Assembly (NCBI RefSeq): GCF_000379665.1
Contig: NZ_KB903359.1
Coordinates: 1,143,280 to 1,207,279 of the forward strand
DNA: 64,000 nt
DNA from: Butyricimonas synergistica DSM 23225
GTDB lineage: Bacteria; Bacteroidota; Bacteroidia; Bacteroidales; Marinifilaceae
Direction of reading: 5' to 3'
Part shown: positions 33,047 through 42,588 of the stretch, in pieces
Numbering within the stretch: the first letter of the stretch is position 1
Layout of the letters: each line of letters starts with the position of its first letter
Program-made: the position numbers and the translations under genes
The notes under the pieces: generated by a model
Database searches by the model: none
What the model saw: the letters and a program-made list of their open reading frames with translations, nothing else
What the model was told of the DNA's origin: nothing

Positions 33047-35689
33047 TTATTTACTATCTTTCAACGCTTTGTTCAACTTCATCAACAAAGATTGATAATG
33101 AACCTTCGTGTCACCCGTTGCCCCGGCAACTTGAGATGACAGCAAACGTTGTGCTTTCAGTGCCATGTCTTGCAAATAAACCTTCGAATTGTCGATCTCG
33201 CCCGTGTTGACACGCCGCACGAAACCGTAACCATACCCGAACTCGTTCAATGCCATTTGCTGTGCCACGTAACCGATGCCCTTCTCTTCTTCCAGCTGAC
33301 GGAATTTATCCAGGTATTTATGGATAAAACCAGTTTCATCCAACCCGTAAGCCGCAATCTCATCCACGGAAGGCATGTAAGCCACATCCGTCAACATCCG
33401 CAAAGCGCCACCGCCGGCTTCTTTCAAGGAACTACTGGAAACATCCACGATAAATTGTTGAAGCATCTTGTCCGTGTCCGTCAATTTCCGTCCCTTGATC
33501 GTGCTATCGAAAGCACCGTTGTACAAATCTGTCAAATACTCCTTCACCGTGTAAGGATTAGCAGCCAGGTGAGAAGACAAAAGGATATTCCCCGTCAGGC
33601 GCTCCAATTGATCCAACACCCGTTTTTGCAACACGGGAGTCATATCGACAGCCAAGCTGAAATTCGTCGTCAACTCTTTATCATTCAACCAATCGGAAGA
33701 CTTAAACTCTTTCAGAATCCATGCCAGCGATGCCTTTTGCACGTCCTTCGGGACAGACACATGGCGTTGTCCCTGTGTACCATCCTTCACTTCCGTCAAG
33801 TAAATACCACCGATATTATACATCACATTCATAATGTAACGATAATACTGATTAGCGATTTGCTTGTACAACTGTTCCCGATGCGTGAAATCCGTATCAT
33901 CGGCAACCCAATCATTCAGGTTCGCAAGAATATACTTCAAATTCTTGATACCATAGGCACCTGCCTTCATCGGGTCGTCGCCCAAGTCTTCCTCTATGGC
34001 ACTCGGGTCATAGCGGGAATAGATTTGTTGCCTGCCGTAACGATAACGGGGATCACCCGCTTTCTCGTCCACCCAACTCTCCAAAGTTGCCTGCTCGTCC
34101 CATTCGTTTTTCGCATCCAACAAAGGTTGGTAGCTCCATTTCACGAGGAAATGATCGTAAATCCCCAAGTCGGGAGGCGTCAGCCGTACCCCTTTGTCAC
34201 CCGGTTGTGCCACGTAATTGAAACGCGCATAATCCATGATACAAGGAGTCGTCCCGTAAGTATTCGTGAAAGAAGCGGAACGCAAGGAATCCACCGAATA
34301 AGAAGCCGAGGCCGACATATTATGCATAAAGCCGAGGCAGTGCCCGATCTCGTGAGCCACCACGTAAGCGATGGATTCCTTCACGATGTCGTCCGGCATC
34401 TTCTTTGCCCGCACCGAGGGATCGATTTGTGCCGTCTGCACGAAACGCCAGTTATTAATCAAGCGGATCACGTCGTTGTAAACCAACACGGAAGCGTTGA
34501 TAATCTCGCCGGTCGTCGGGTCAACCCAAGACGGACCCATGGCGTTTGCCGTGGACGACGGCAGATAACGGATACAAGAATACTTCAGGTTATCCGGGTC
34601 AAATTCCGGGTCATCCGTCGGGAAATCACGTACCTGCACGGCATTCTTGAAGCCGATCTTCTCAAAAGCGGCATTCCAACGTAAAGTACCCTCCTTGATC
34701 GGTTGTTTCCACAATTCCGGGAAAGCGTCATCGATATAGAACACGATCGGTTTCACAGGCTCCACCAGTTCGCCTCGCTTGTAAGCGGCAACATCTTTCG
34801 GTTCCATACGCCAGCGATTCGCTAGCGTGTAATTCTGCACACCATCTTTCTCCGTGGAAATATGCTGCTTGCTCGTCACGAATATACCCACGCGGGAATC
34901 CGAGATACGGGGACGCATCTTCTCCTCCGGCAGCAACAACAGTGAACGGGTCACCGTAGCCGTCAACGGCATGTTATCCAAAAACGAGAACGACATGAAT
35001 CGCAGTGATACCTTGTATGACAACATGGATTTCACGGTCAGGTTATCGTCAAATGCCTTGATTGCCCCCAAAGCAGCACCCTCCTTGTTGAAAGTGGACA
35101 CCACTTGTATCAACCCCATGATAGAAGTCGGCAAGAAAGCAAACTCTTTCATGTCGGTCGTGAATATCGGAGTTACGTCAATCACGACAGCCGTACTGTC
35201 CGGATTATAAGCCGCAATCTTGTAAGAATAAAGGACTGCATCCATGAAATTCTTATCAATAGCCTTCTGTAAAGAAGGCTCATTCGGGTTTGAGGTCACG
35301 TAAGCATTCACCTCGTTGAGATATATCGTACTGTCTATCTTCGTGAACCGGATATGCAGCGGGTCATTCTGTTTGTAACCCACGTCACAAAAATCATTGC
35401 TCGAAGTCGACGTCAACGTGGAAGCCAACAACATCTCCCGTCCCAAGTACTTCACCGGGATCTCGAAATACAACTTCCCGTCCACCTTGTGAAGCGTGAT
35501 AAAATTACTCTTCACGGTTTCACACGACTTCTTCTGGAACAATTTGTCATAAGCACTTTTCTTCACGGGCGCTTTGATCTCCGTCTGTTTACCCTTCTTC
35601 TTACGATCAGCAGCCCCAGCTTCCCGTGTAAAAGGAAAAAACACGAACACTGCCAACAATACTAACATCCATTTTTTCATACTTTTCAT
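33047..35689 (-). CDS. Secreted zinc-dependent metalloprotease (DUF5117/DUF5118 type)
   Basis: This 880-residue protein has an N-terminal signal peptide (MKSMKKWMLVLLAVFVFF...AGAA) and the extended zinc motif HExxHxxGxxH at residues 446-456 (HEIGHCLGFMH), as in metzincin-type proteases. The long N-terminal part matches the Bacteroidota family carrying DUF5118 and DUF5117 before a catalytic domain. It would act in the periplasm or at the outer membrane. It closes the SusC/SusD locus, after a lipoprotein gene and a hairpin. This supports a peptide or protein as the imported substrate, which is inferred. Confidence 0.88.
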   Translation of the reverse strand: MKSMKKWMLVLLAVFVFFPFTREAGAADRKKKGKQTEIKAPVKKSAYDKLFQKKSCETVKSNFITLHKVDGKLYFEIPVKYLGREMLLASTLTSTSSNDFCDVGYKQNDPLHIRFTKIDSTIYLNEVNAYVTSNPNEPSLQKAIDKNFMDAVLYSYKIAAYNPDSTAVVIDVTPIFTTDMKEFAFLPTSIMGLIQVVSTFNKEGAALGAIKAFDDNLTVKSMLSYKVSLRFMSFSFLDNMPLTATVTRSLLLLPEEKMRPRISDSRVGIFVTSKQHISTEKDGVQNYTLANRWRMEPKDVAAYKRGELVEPVKPIVFYIDDAFPELWKQPIKEGTLRWNAAFEKIGFKNAVQVRDFPTDDPEFDPDNLKYSCIRYLPSSTANAMGPSWVDPTTGEIINASVLVYNDVIRLINNWRFVQTAQIDPSVRAKKMPDDIVKESIAYVVAHEIGHCLGFMHNMSASASYSVDSLRSASFTNTYGTTPCIMDYARFNYVAQPGDKGVRLTPPDLGIYDHFLVKWSYQPLLDAKNEWDEQATLESWVDEKAGDPRYRYGRQQIYSRYDPSAIEEDLGDDPMKAGAYGIKNLKYILANLNDWVADDTDFTHREQLYKQIANQYYRYIMNVMYNIGGIYLTEVKDGTQGQRHVSVPKDVQKASLAWILKEFKSSDWLNDKELTTNFSLAVDMTPVLQKRVLDQLERLTGNILLSSHLAANPYTVKEYLTDLYNGAFDSTIKGRKLTDTDKMLQQFIVDVSSSSLKEAGGGALRMLTDVAYMPSVDEIAAYGLDETGFIHKYLDKFRQLEEEKGIGYVAQQMALNEFGYGYGFVRRVNTGEIDNSKVYLQDMALKAQRLLSSQVAGATGDTKVHYQSLLMKLNKALKDSK

Positions 35690-35730
35690 TTTTATAGTAA
35701 GACATTGAAATTAATTGTAAGAGTAGAACT

Positions 35731-35760
35731 ACCTCTCTCCCCTGCATAAAGAAGAGAGGT
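35731..35760 (-). other. Hairpin between the surface lipoprotein and metalloprotease genes
   Basis: ACCTCTCT / AGAGAGGT form an 8-pair stem with a 14-base loop. No T-run follows on the minus strand, so it may be a partial terminator or a processing site within the uptake operon. Confidence 0.4.
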
Positions 35761-35794
35761 TAATTCTCATTTCTTCATCTTTAAACTTTCACCC

Positions 35795-37069
35795 CTATTC
35801 TGCTTTTGTAAAACGGAATACCATGGGGTAAAGCTCTCTCATCGGATATTGTGGTGGATCTCCCCATCCCGGATTCATCTGATCTCTATAAGTTCCTGTC
35901 AAGAAATCCGTAGGCTCGTAGTCTATCACCCTGAATTCAAGTACTTTTCCCTTGCTTAACAAACGCACCAGGATAATTGCCTTTCTTTCGGTTACACTCG
36001 TCGCCGAATAATTCACGTTCGCTTTACCTAGTTCCAAGGTTACGACATCACGTTTTATTCCCATAGCATCTTGATCCCATAATTGTTCGGGCGCCTCCCC
36101 GATATAAGTCACCTCACAATTACGCAAATACTTCGCTAAATCACCCTGTACACCATCCACATTCAAAGTTTTCGCAGCCCCCTCGGAGAAGACAATCCTA
36201 TCTATTGACAAATTATTTATCGGAAGATGGTCACAATCATTCGGGTGTCCCCATACCATTCCCTTGACAAAATCCACGCTAGTCAATACTGGAGATGTCC
36301 AAGTTCCTACAAATTCTTTAAACGGAGTCGGTCCGTTCACGTTAATCACCACGAATCCATTCGTTCCTGCCTCAAAAAGCCCACCTTCTACCAAGCGTAG
36401 TACAACCCTGTCCTTGCCCTCTTCCTTTTTCAAAAAACGCACGGTGATGTCAGCTGTCGCTTTCATAATTCCCATTACTAATTCTCGTTCTCCTCCAACA
36501 ATCTCGTAATGCTCACCCTCGACAGCCGTAGACTCCGGATCTATTTCAAAAGGAACTCGAAGCACAGAACGCTTGTACATATAATCCTCTCCCCGAACCA
36601 ACATCTTCGCGGAAATCACTATTTCCCCTTTCAAATCTATGGAGGTCTGTGTGAAAGATCCTGTAAAAACATCCTTAATTTCTACTGGAATCATCGCCCA
36701 CCGATTATTCCACAAACGGAATCCTTGCACTTCCTGCAAACTCAAACGAATCTCTCGTTCACTAACCACATTATTTTTCGGATAAATATAAATGGTATCC
36801 ATCGTCTCCCCTGGTTGAAGGGTAAACTCCCGAATTGGTAAAGTGTAATCTTCATCAAGCACGGCAGTCCCATCAACAGTAAAAGGCACCCTTATAGTTT
36901 CAGTCACGGGTTCTGACACGCTCAACTCTACAGCCAATGAATCTGCCGCTCTCAAAATATAAATGGGACGTCCGAAACTCAATCTCGGTTCTTTATCATC
37001 ATCGTCAGAGCAAGCCCACGCAAGACTTAAACTCACAAATAACGAGAATATAAATAAAATCTTTCGCAT
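35795..37069 (-). CDS. Surface lipoprotein with Calx-beta-like repeats (SusCD-associated)
   Basis: This 424-residue lipoprotein has a signal ending in SLAWAC (lipidated Cys20) followed by DDDDKE, an acidic tail of the kind that sends lipoproteins to the cell surface in Bacteroidota. Two related beta-rich stretches follow: GTAVLDEDYTLPIREFTLQPGE and STAVEGEHYEIVGGERELVMG, both of the Calx-beta style (hxDY...Fx.G). The C-terminal half is different and resembles DUF4843-type partners. It lies between SusD and the metalloprotease and probably helps bind substrate, by position. Confidence 0.72.
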   Translation of the reverse strand: MRKILFIFSLFVSLSLAWACSDDDDKEPRLSFGRPIYILRAADSLAVELSVSEPVTETIRVPFTVDGTAVLDEDYTLPIREFTLQPGETMDTIYIYPKNNVVSEREIRLSLQEVQGFRLWNNRWAMIPVEIKDVFTGSFTQTSIDLKGEIVISAKMLVRGEDYMYKRSVLRVPFEIDPESTAVEGEHYEIVGGERELVMGIMKATADITVRFLKKEEGKDRVVLRLVEGGLFEAGTNGFVVINVNGPTPFKEFVGTWTSPVLTSVDFVKGMVWGHPNDCDHLPINNLSIDRIVFSEGAAKTLNVDGVQGDLAKYLRNCEVTYIGEAPEQLWDQDAMGIKRDVVTLELGKANVNYSATSVTERKAIILVRLLSKGKVLEFRVIDYEPTDFLTGTYRDQMNPGWGDPPQYPMRELYPMVFRFTKAE

Positions 37070-37097
37070 AATTCTATTCTTTATTCATTCAACTTCT

Positions 37098-37298
37098 TTA
37101 ATTTCCAATTGCTTCTTTGTAAGCATCTATTCTCGCTTGTACTATATCCCGCTCCGCATTCGTCAAACGGGATTGTGCGGGCAAAATAAAAGTTGTCCGA
37201 ATATCATCTATTCGAGGTGGCATATCATCCACGTCATCGCACCCTCCAAAAAGCAAAGCAATTAATCCTATTCCTATAATATATTTCAATATTTTCAT
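37098..37298 (-). CDS. Small lipoprotein of the SusCD locus
   Basis: This is a 66-residue lipoprotein with lipobox LLFGGC (Cys20) followed by the acidic DDVDDMPP, so it is probably surface-exposed. The remaining 45 residues form one amphipathic region (TNAERDIVQARIDAYKEAIGN). The frame begins three codons earlier at 37307; MKILKYIIG is the better start. No family was recognised. The gene lies between SusD and the larger lipoprotein, and both neighbours are within 30 bases. Confidence 0.65.
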   Translation of the reverse strand: MKILKYIIGIGLIALLFGGCDDVDDMPPRIDDIRTTFILPAQSRLTNAERDIVQARIDAYKEAIGN

Positions 37299-37327
37299 TT
37301 TTAGCATTTTTAATATTAAACATCCAA

Positions 37328-38701
37328 TTAAAGTTCCTCGTATCCGGGATTCTGTATCAACCCGGGATTTAATGCCATATCGGTTCTCGGAATCGGGAAA
37401 ACATACATAAACTTAGGAGTTTCAAATTTAACTCCATTATATCCCCACCACATCACAGGACTACCGTTACGTTTCAATTCGTACCAGCGGTCAAATTCAA
37501 GATACAATTCCTTACGCCGTTCATTTAATATAGCAGATATCAAGGGAGTCAAAGTCTTACCATGGGCATCAACCTTAACTAAGGCACTGGCATCGATGCC
37601 AGGCAAGTTATGTTCCGTGTAAGGGGCATAATCACTGATACGATTTGCCCGCAAGTGATTCAGATATTGCAAAGCATTCCTAGTATCATCCATTTGAGCA
37701 TAGCTTTCCGCCATAATCAAACACATCTCGGCACCACGCAAGGTTGTTTTCACCATCTTGGTATTTAAAAACTCTGCATCAAAAAAGAATGTGTAACGAA
37801 TATCTTTCTCTTTCTCAGTAAACAATTTTACCAAGTCAAGTGATACAGGACGATATTTCGATCTTCGCATTTCCCGGTAAACATACCCGGAGGCTTGAGC
37901 GATACCGCTACGCAGCAACTCGTTTCCCATCTGTTTCACTTCGCTTTGTATCATCTCCTTGTAAGCCTCACCACGAAGCAAAGGATAAACTTCCAACACT
38001 TCTTTTGCCGTGCTTGCCGCTAACTCCCAATTTTGAGTCCAATGATACACTCTTGCCAGATAAGCCTTAGCCACCTCCACGTGGAAACGATATTGTTTAT
38101 CCGTTTGATTCAATTTTATAGCTTCCTGTAAATCTTCAATAATAAGATCCGCCGTCGCCTTTAAAGTCGCCCTTTCAGGAGTTCCTTCCATATCAAACTT
38201 CTCGACTAACGGTACACCTAATTGTTCGTTAGCCCTATCCTTATTATATGGTTCACAAAAATCACGCATTAGGTTATAGTAACAAACTCCCCGGAGTGTA
38301 TAAGCTGTTGCTAACAATTTTTTCCCGAACTCGGTATCCCTCTCTTTCAACTCATGTAACACTATATTACAATCCTTTATAACATCATAAAGAGAAGTAT
38401 ATTTACCGGAAAGACTGTTTATCTGCTCCCGGATAGAAATAGGATCTAGATCAATTATAGTTATCAAATTACCGTCAAGATTATCCGTGCAACACTCGAA
38501 AGCCAATGCATTCGAAGGAGCCCCGAAGAAAGCGTATTCACTTGCCTTGTCTATATCATTCAAGTGCCCATGTAATAACGCAGAGAACTCTTCTGCCGTT
38601 TTTGGAATTACTTCCCCTTTATTTTTCACGTCCAGATAACTCGTGCAAGAACTATGTCCCAACAAGAGTAATATCGTTATATATAAACCAAATCTTCTCA
38701 T
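37328..38701 (-). CDS. RagB/SusD-family nutrient-binding lipoprotein
   Basis: This 457-residue lipoprotein has a signal peptide ending LLGHSSC (Cys19) and the SusD start SYLDVKNKGEVIPKT. TPR-like helices follow (YTLRGVCYYNLMRDF, HVEVAKAYLARVYHW), and the C-terminal RRKELYLEFDRWYELKRNG...VFPIPRTDMALNPGLIQNPGY is the family end. It is the lid and binding partner of the SusC channel, whose gene ends 37 bases upstream. The helical, RagB-like character fits peptide or oligosaccharide binding; sequence does not decide. Confidence 0.95.
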   Translation of the reverse strand: MRRFGLYITILLLLGHSSCTSYLDVKNKGEVIPKTAEEFSALLHGHLNDIDKASEYAFFGAPSNALAFECCTDNLDGNLITIIDLDPISIREQINSLSGKYTSLYDVIKDCNIVLHELKERDTEFGKKLLATAYTLRGVCYYNLMRDFCEPYNKDRANEQLGVPLVEKFDMEGTPERATLKATADLIIEDLQEAIKLNQTDKQYRFHVEVAKAYLARVYHWTQNWELAASTAKEVLEVYPLLRGEAYKEMIQSEVKQMGNELLRSGIAQASGYVYREMRRSKYRPVSLDLVKLFTEKEKDIRYTFFFDAEFLNTKMVKTTLRGAEMCLIMAESYAQMDDTRNALQYLNHLRANRISDYAPYTEHNLPGIDASALVKVDAHGKTLTPLISAILNERRKELYLEFDRWYELKRNGSPVMWWGYNGVKFETPKFMYVFPIPRTDMALNPGLIQNPGYEEL

Positions 38702-38737
38702 ACTTTTTCTAATTTTAATATTTCTCTATACACGATC

Positions 38738-41700
38738 TTAAAATCCGACATTCAATCCAAATGTCAGTGAACGCGTCAGTGGGTAAGTTGTTCCCGGTGT
38801 TTCCGGGTCTATCCCAGAATAATTCGTGAAAGTGATAAAATTATTTAATGTCAACGAAAAACCTAATGATGTCAATTTTAGCAATTTCAATACATGATCG
38901 GGCAAATCGTAATACAAGGAAATATTCGTTATTCGTAAGAAAGACACGTTTTCCAAGTACGAACCATTCGTAATATCCACTTTATGCACGTTATACTCAT
39001 CCAACAACAAAGGTTCACCTAAATAATCCACGAGTCTCGGGTATTTCACACCGGTATTTCTCTCTTTTGTCCATCGGTTAGTCACGTCTTTCGCTACATT
39101 CAAGTGATTGCGGTATAAATCACTATACACGGTCTGTGGTTTTTCCCCAGTTCCCAAGGATGTTACAGTCGTGTAACTCGCCGGAGAATGAACCAGATTC
39201 AATATTTTAGCTCCAGATGATACAACTCCTCCCACGTTTAACCTTAATTTACGATAAGAGAAATCGACATTAAAACCACCGGAAACCGGAGCCACAGACG
39301 TCCCAAGATAAAACCGGTAATTATCAATATTCTGTAAATCAGATCCCTTATAAATTTGAGCATCCGGTCTTAACTCGTAAGTGTACACGCCATCCCGGGG
39401 ATCAATACCCATATCTCGTCCTCCAAAGACAGCCTCCTGCGGGAATCCTTCGTATCTACCGTATTGAATAATTCGCTTTCGGCTATACTTTGATAAAATA
39501 TTCTGATTCCATGCAATATTTCCGGTAACCGTTAATTTAAAATCTTTGCCATTCAACGCCTGTACTCGTAATGTACCCTCGACGCCTTTATTTTTAATCT
39601 CTGAAACGTTATATGGTTGTCCCGTGAATCCGGTCGTGGCAAGTACATCCGTGATCGAAACAATATCGGAACTCTTCCGGTAATATCCTTCTACCGAACC
39701 GCTCACTTGGTCATTAAACAGACCGAAATCCAACGCAATTTTCATATCCTTCGTCTTTTCCCAACGCAGATTCGGGTTGGGAGCCGAATTCATATTACCA
39801 GTTCGTAAACCGTTCCAGTAAGTGGTCGAGTAATTCAAAACCAATTCTTTATTAACCGACTTCACGATATTACCCGTGTATCCCATCGCCATACGCAAGG
39901 ATAGCCGGTTAACAACCGGTTTCGCAAATTGCATAAAGTTTTCTTCATCCAAATGCCACCCTAAACCAAGAGACCAAGTCGGGTTGAATTGCTCATCACT
40001 ACCAAAATTATTGGAACCGTCCGTTCGGAATGTCAAACTCAACAAATAACGTTCCAGATAATTATAATCCAACGCGGCATAGAATGAGGCAAACCTATTT
40101 TCAGAAGTAGTTTCTCCTGCATTCCTGTCCATCAAGTCGGCATATTTTGCCACATCCTCCGCGCTTGCTTCCGGGCGAATTGGCATAGCGGAATTTCCCG
40201 TTACTTCATCATACCCGAAGCGTTTGAAATAAGTACGTTGGTTTTTGTCCCCGCGCAATTCCGCACCACCAAGCACTGATAGGTAATGATCGAAAGCAAA
40301 TGTATTCTGATATTCTAATTGCCCCCGCACGTTATAACTCGAACCATTAGCCGAAGTCTGTGTTATGTTCCCGTAAGGTAACCAATCCCGGTTGTCAATA
40401 TCAAAATAGAGTCTATCCAAGAACGCTCCGTAAGTATCACGTCCCTTGATATCTTCTACTTTATTCATGTAATATGAATAAGAGGCTAACCCTGAAAACT
40501 TTAATTGATGCCATATCTTATAGTCCAAGTTCATTTGCACTCTTACATTTGAATTATCCGCCATACTTGAAGTTTCCTTCAATTCTCGCATGACATTAAA
40601 CCCGTTCACCGGCATCACGGCATCAATCTTATTTCCGTCATTTATGCCAGCTAAGTTGAAATAAGTGAAATCAGGACGATAACTTCCATCTTCATTGTAC
40701 AATGTCTCATAAGGATTAGCGAAATACGCATACTCAAAAGGATTAATTGACAAAGAATAGCTCTTTGACTTTTGTTTTGACAAATCAATCCCGAACATCA
40801 TATTCAAGCGTTCTACTGGCTTCATATTGATCTTCGCATTCATATTATATCGCTCGTAATCTGTTTCTTTTACCAATCCGTTCTGATCTGTAACCCCCAG
40901 GGACACATAATAAGTATTTTTATCTGATCCACCAGAAAATGAAAGATTATGATTCATGGAGAATGAATTACGAAACAATACATCAAACCAGTCTGTTGTT
41001 TGTTTTCCCAAGTTCTTGACATAAGCATCCTGTTCTGATTCACTTAATGCCACGAACCCCTCGTCTGACCATAATTTATTATCTTTCCCAAGTTTCTCTG
41101 CCCGAAGCATACCCACGATACCCACTACCGGAAAATGATCTGATATACCTTTTGCCTTATTATTTTCAAATATTCCTGCGGAAAACTCGTTCCACAACTC
41201 CTGCTCCCATGTTAATTTTTCCTTTGAATTCATTAGCTCTGGATCACGTTGAGGTTTCAATCCTACGGTAAAAGTCGCATGATAATTCACCTTCATCTTT
41301 CCGGCTTTTCCTTTCTTTGTGGTCACAACAACAACTCCTCCTGCCGCCCTTGATCCATAAATAGCAGCGGCTGAAGCATCTTTCAAGATCGTCACGCTTT
41401 CAATATCGCTCGGATTAATCCCCGCTATCCCGGTCGTGAAAATCTCATTCAGATTATTGGAATTAATCTGTCCACTACGAATTTTAGGAATATCTTGTTG
41501 TAATGGCACCCCATCAACCACCCATAAAGGTTCTGCACTCCCATCGATCGTGTTCGTTCCGCGTATTCTGATCTTAGCGGCTTCACCCGGACGACCGGAA
41601 ACCGCCACGACGCTCACTCCAGCGATCTGTCCTTGCAACAGCATATCCACCGTGGGAATTGCCTTGTTCACGAACACTTCTTCGTTCACCGTACCATAGG

Positions 41701-42382
41701 ATCCCGTCGAACGCCGTTTCGTCGTCTGCCCGTAACCCGTGATCACCACCTCCTCCAACTGGTCTATCTTATCCTTCAACAGCACCTTAATCTCTTTCTT
41801 CACGTCTGTTACCTTCACCTCCCGGGTTTCCATACCCACGAAAGAAACCAATAGCATGATTTCCTCCTGTTCCGGGATGGTCATCTCGAATTTACCCTCG
41901 ATATTCGAGACTACTCCCATAGAAGTTCCTTTCAATAAAATCGTGGCTCCTGCGATAGGTACCGAATCAGTGGTCATCACGATTCCTTTCAGGGTTACTT
42001 TCTTCACCTCGTCTTGGGCGGGGCGATCGGCACGGACGATGACCACGTGGTCTTCGATCTCGTAGGAGAAGCCGGTGCCTTTCAGGCATTTGTCCAATAC
42101 TTCCTTGATTGAGGCGTCCTTCACGTCCAGCGATTTCACGCGGATGTTTTGCAAATCATCTAAATTGTAGACGAAAGTGTATTGGCTTTTCCCGCGGATC
42201 TCCGCAAAAATGTCCGTCAAACTCTTGTTGTCCGCTTTCAGGGTCAATTTCACGTCTTGCGAGTAGCCGGCGGAGAACGCAAGGTTCTGTATCAGCATAC
42301 AAAGGCACAAGAACTTGACCGACAACAACCTCCTCCACAGCTTTTCTCTCTTGAAATAGCCTAGCGTGTCATTTTTTTTCAT
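38738..42382 (-). CDS. SusC/RagA-family TonB-linked outer-membrane channel with STN domain
   Basis: This outer-membrane transporter has about 1214 residues. After a signal peptide (residues 20-45) come an STN secretin/TonB short domain (VKLTLKADNKSLTDIFAEI), a carboxypeptidase-regulatory-like domain (VTLKGIVMTTDSVPIAGATI), the TonB-linked plug with LEEVVITGYGQTTKRRSTG, and a 22-strand barrel ending in NVGF. The STN domain lets it signal to the FecR anti-sigma next to it, so substrate binding may switch on its own operon. The frame is open to 42403; the ATG at 42382 (MKKNDTLG) is preferred. Confidence 0.95.
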   Translation of the reverse strand: MKKNDTLGYFKREKLWRRLLSVKFLCLCMLIQNLAFSAGYSQDVKLTLKADNKSLTDIFAEIRGKSQYTFVYNLDDLQNIRVKSLDVKDASIKEVLDKCLKGTGFSYEIEDHVVIVRADRPAQDEVKKVTLKGIVMTTDSVPIAGATILLKGTSMGVVSNIEGKFEMTIPEQEEIMLLVSFVGMETREVKVTDVKKEIKVLLKDKIDQLEEVVITGYGQTTKRRSTGSYGTVNEEVFVNKAIPTVDMLLQGQIAGVSVVAVSGRPGEAAKIRIRGTNTIDGSAEPLWVVDGVPLQQDIPKIRSGQINSNNLNEIFTTGIAGINPSDIESVTILKDASAAAIYGSRAAGGVVVVTTKKGKAGKMKVNYHATFTVGLKPQRDPELMNSKEKLTWEQELWNEFSAGIFENNKAKGISDHFPVVGIVGMLRAEKLGKDNKLWSDEGFVALSESEQDAYVKNLGKQTTDWFDVLFRNSFSMNHNLSFSGGSDKNTYYVSLGVTDQNGLVKETDYERYNMNAKINMKPVERLNMMFGIDLSKQKSKSYSLSINPFEYAYFANPYETLYNEDGSYRPDFTYFNLAGINDGNKIDAVMPVNGFNVMRELKETSSMADNSNVRVQMNLDYKIWHQLKFSGLASYSYYMNKVEDIKGRDTYGAFLDRLYFDIDNRDWLPYGNITQTSANGSSYNVRGQLEYQNTFAFDHYLSVLGGAELRGDKNQRTYFKRFGYDEVTGNSAMPIRPEASAEDVAKYADLMDRNAGETTSENRFASFYAALDYNYLERYLLSLTFRTDGSNNFGSDEQFNPTWSLGLGWHLDEENFMQFAKPVVNRLSLRMAMGYTGNIVKSVNKELVLNYSTTYWNGLRTGNMNSAPNPNLRWEKTKDMKIALDFGLFNDQVSGSVEGYYRKSSDIVSITDVLATTGFTGQPYNVSEIKNKGVEGTLRVQALNGKDFKLTVTGNIAWNQNILSKYSRKRIIQYGRYEGFPQEAVFGGRDMGIDPRDGVYTYELRPDAQIYKGSDLQNIDNYRFYLGTSVAPVSGGFNVDFSYRKLRLNVGGVVSSGAKILNLVHSPASYTTVTSLGTGEKPQTVYSDLYRNHLNVAKDVTNRWTKERNTGVKYPRLVDYLGEPLLLDEYNVHKVDITNGSYLENVSFLRITNISLYYDLPDHVLKLLKLTSLGFSLTLNNFITFTNYSGIDPETPGTTYPLTRSLTFGLNVGF

Positions 42383-42424
42383 ACTTTTGTTTTTAGGTTT
42401 CACATTTAATCCAATGATGAACTT

Positions 42425-42457
42425 AGCAGGCGGGCAATGGTGCGAACATTGCCTGCT
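42425..42457 (-). other. Hairpin between fecR and susC
   Basis: AGCAGGC and GCCTGCT form the outer stem with a further CAATG / CATTG pairing inside. It lies in the 206-base gap between the FecR-type and SusC genes. On the minus strand no T-run follows. It may be a leader structure that sets susC expression apart from the regulators. Confidence 0.4.
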
Positions 42458-42588
42458 TACATTTTTACAAATTCACTCGACTTACTTGTATTCTATTTTT
42501 ACTTTCAAATTTTCAACAAAAATAACATCTCTCTGGGTTCTTTTTTGTCATTATTTCTAGGGATATTATTCCCCACGAATCGCTTCTT

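Noticed and set aside
33149..34684. 511-codon plus-strand open frame opposite the metalloprotease
   Set aside because: Its composition is that of reversed codons (many Arg, His and Ile), and the minus strand carries a signal peptide and intact HEIGH motif.
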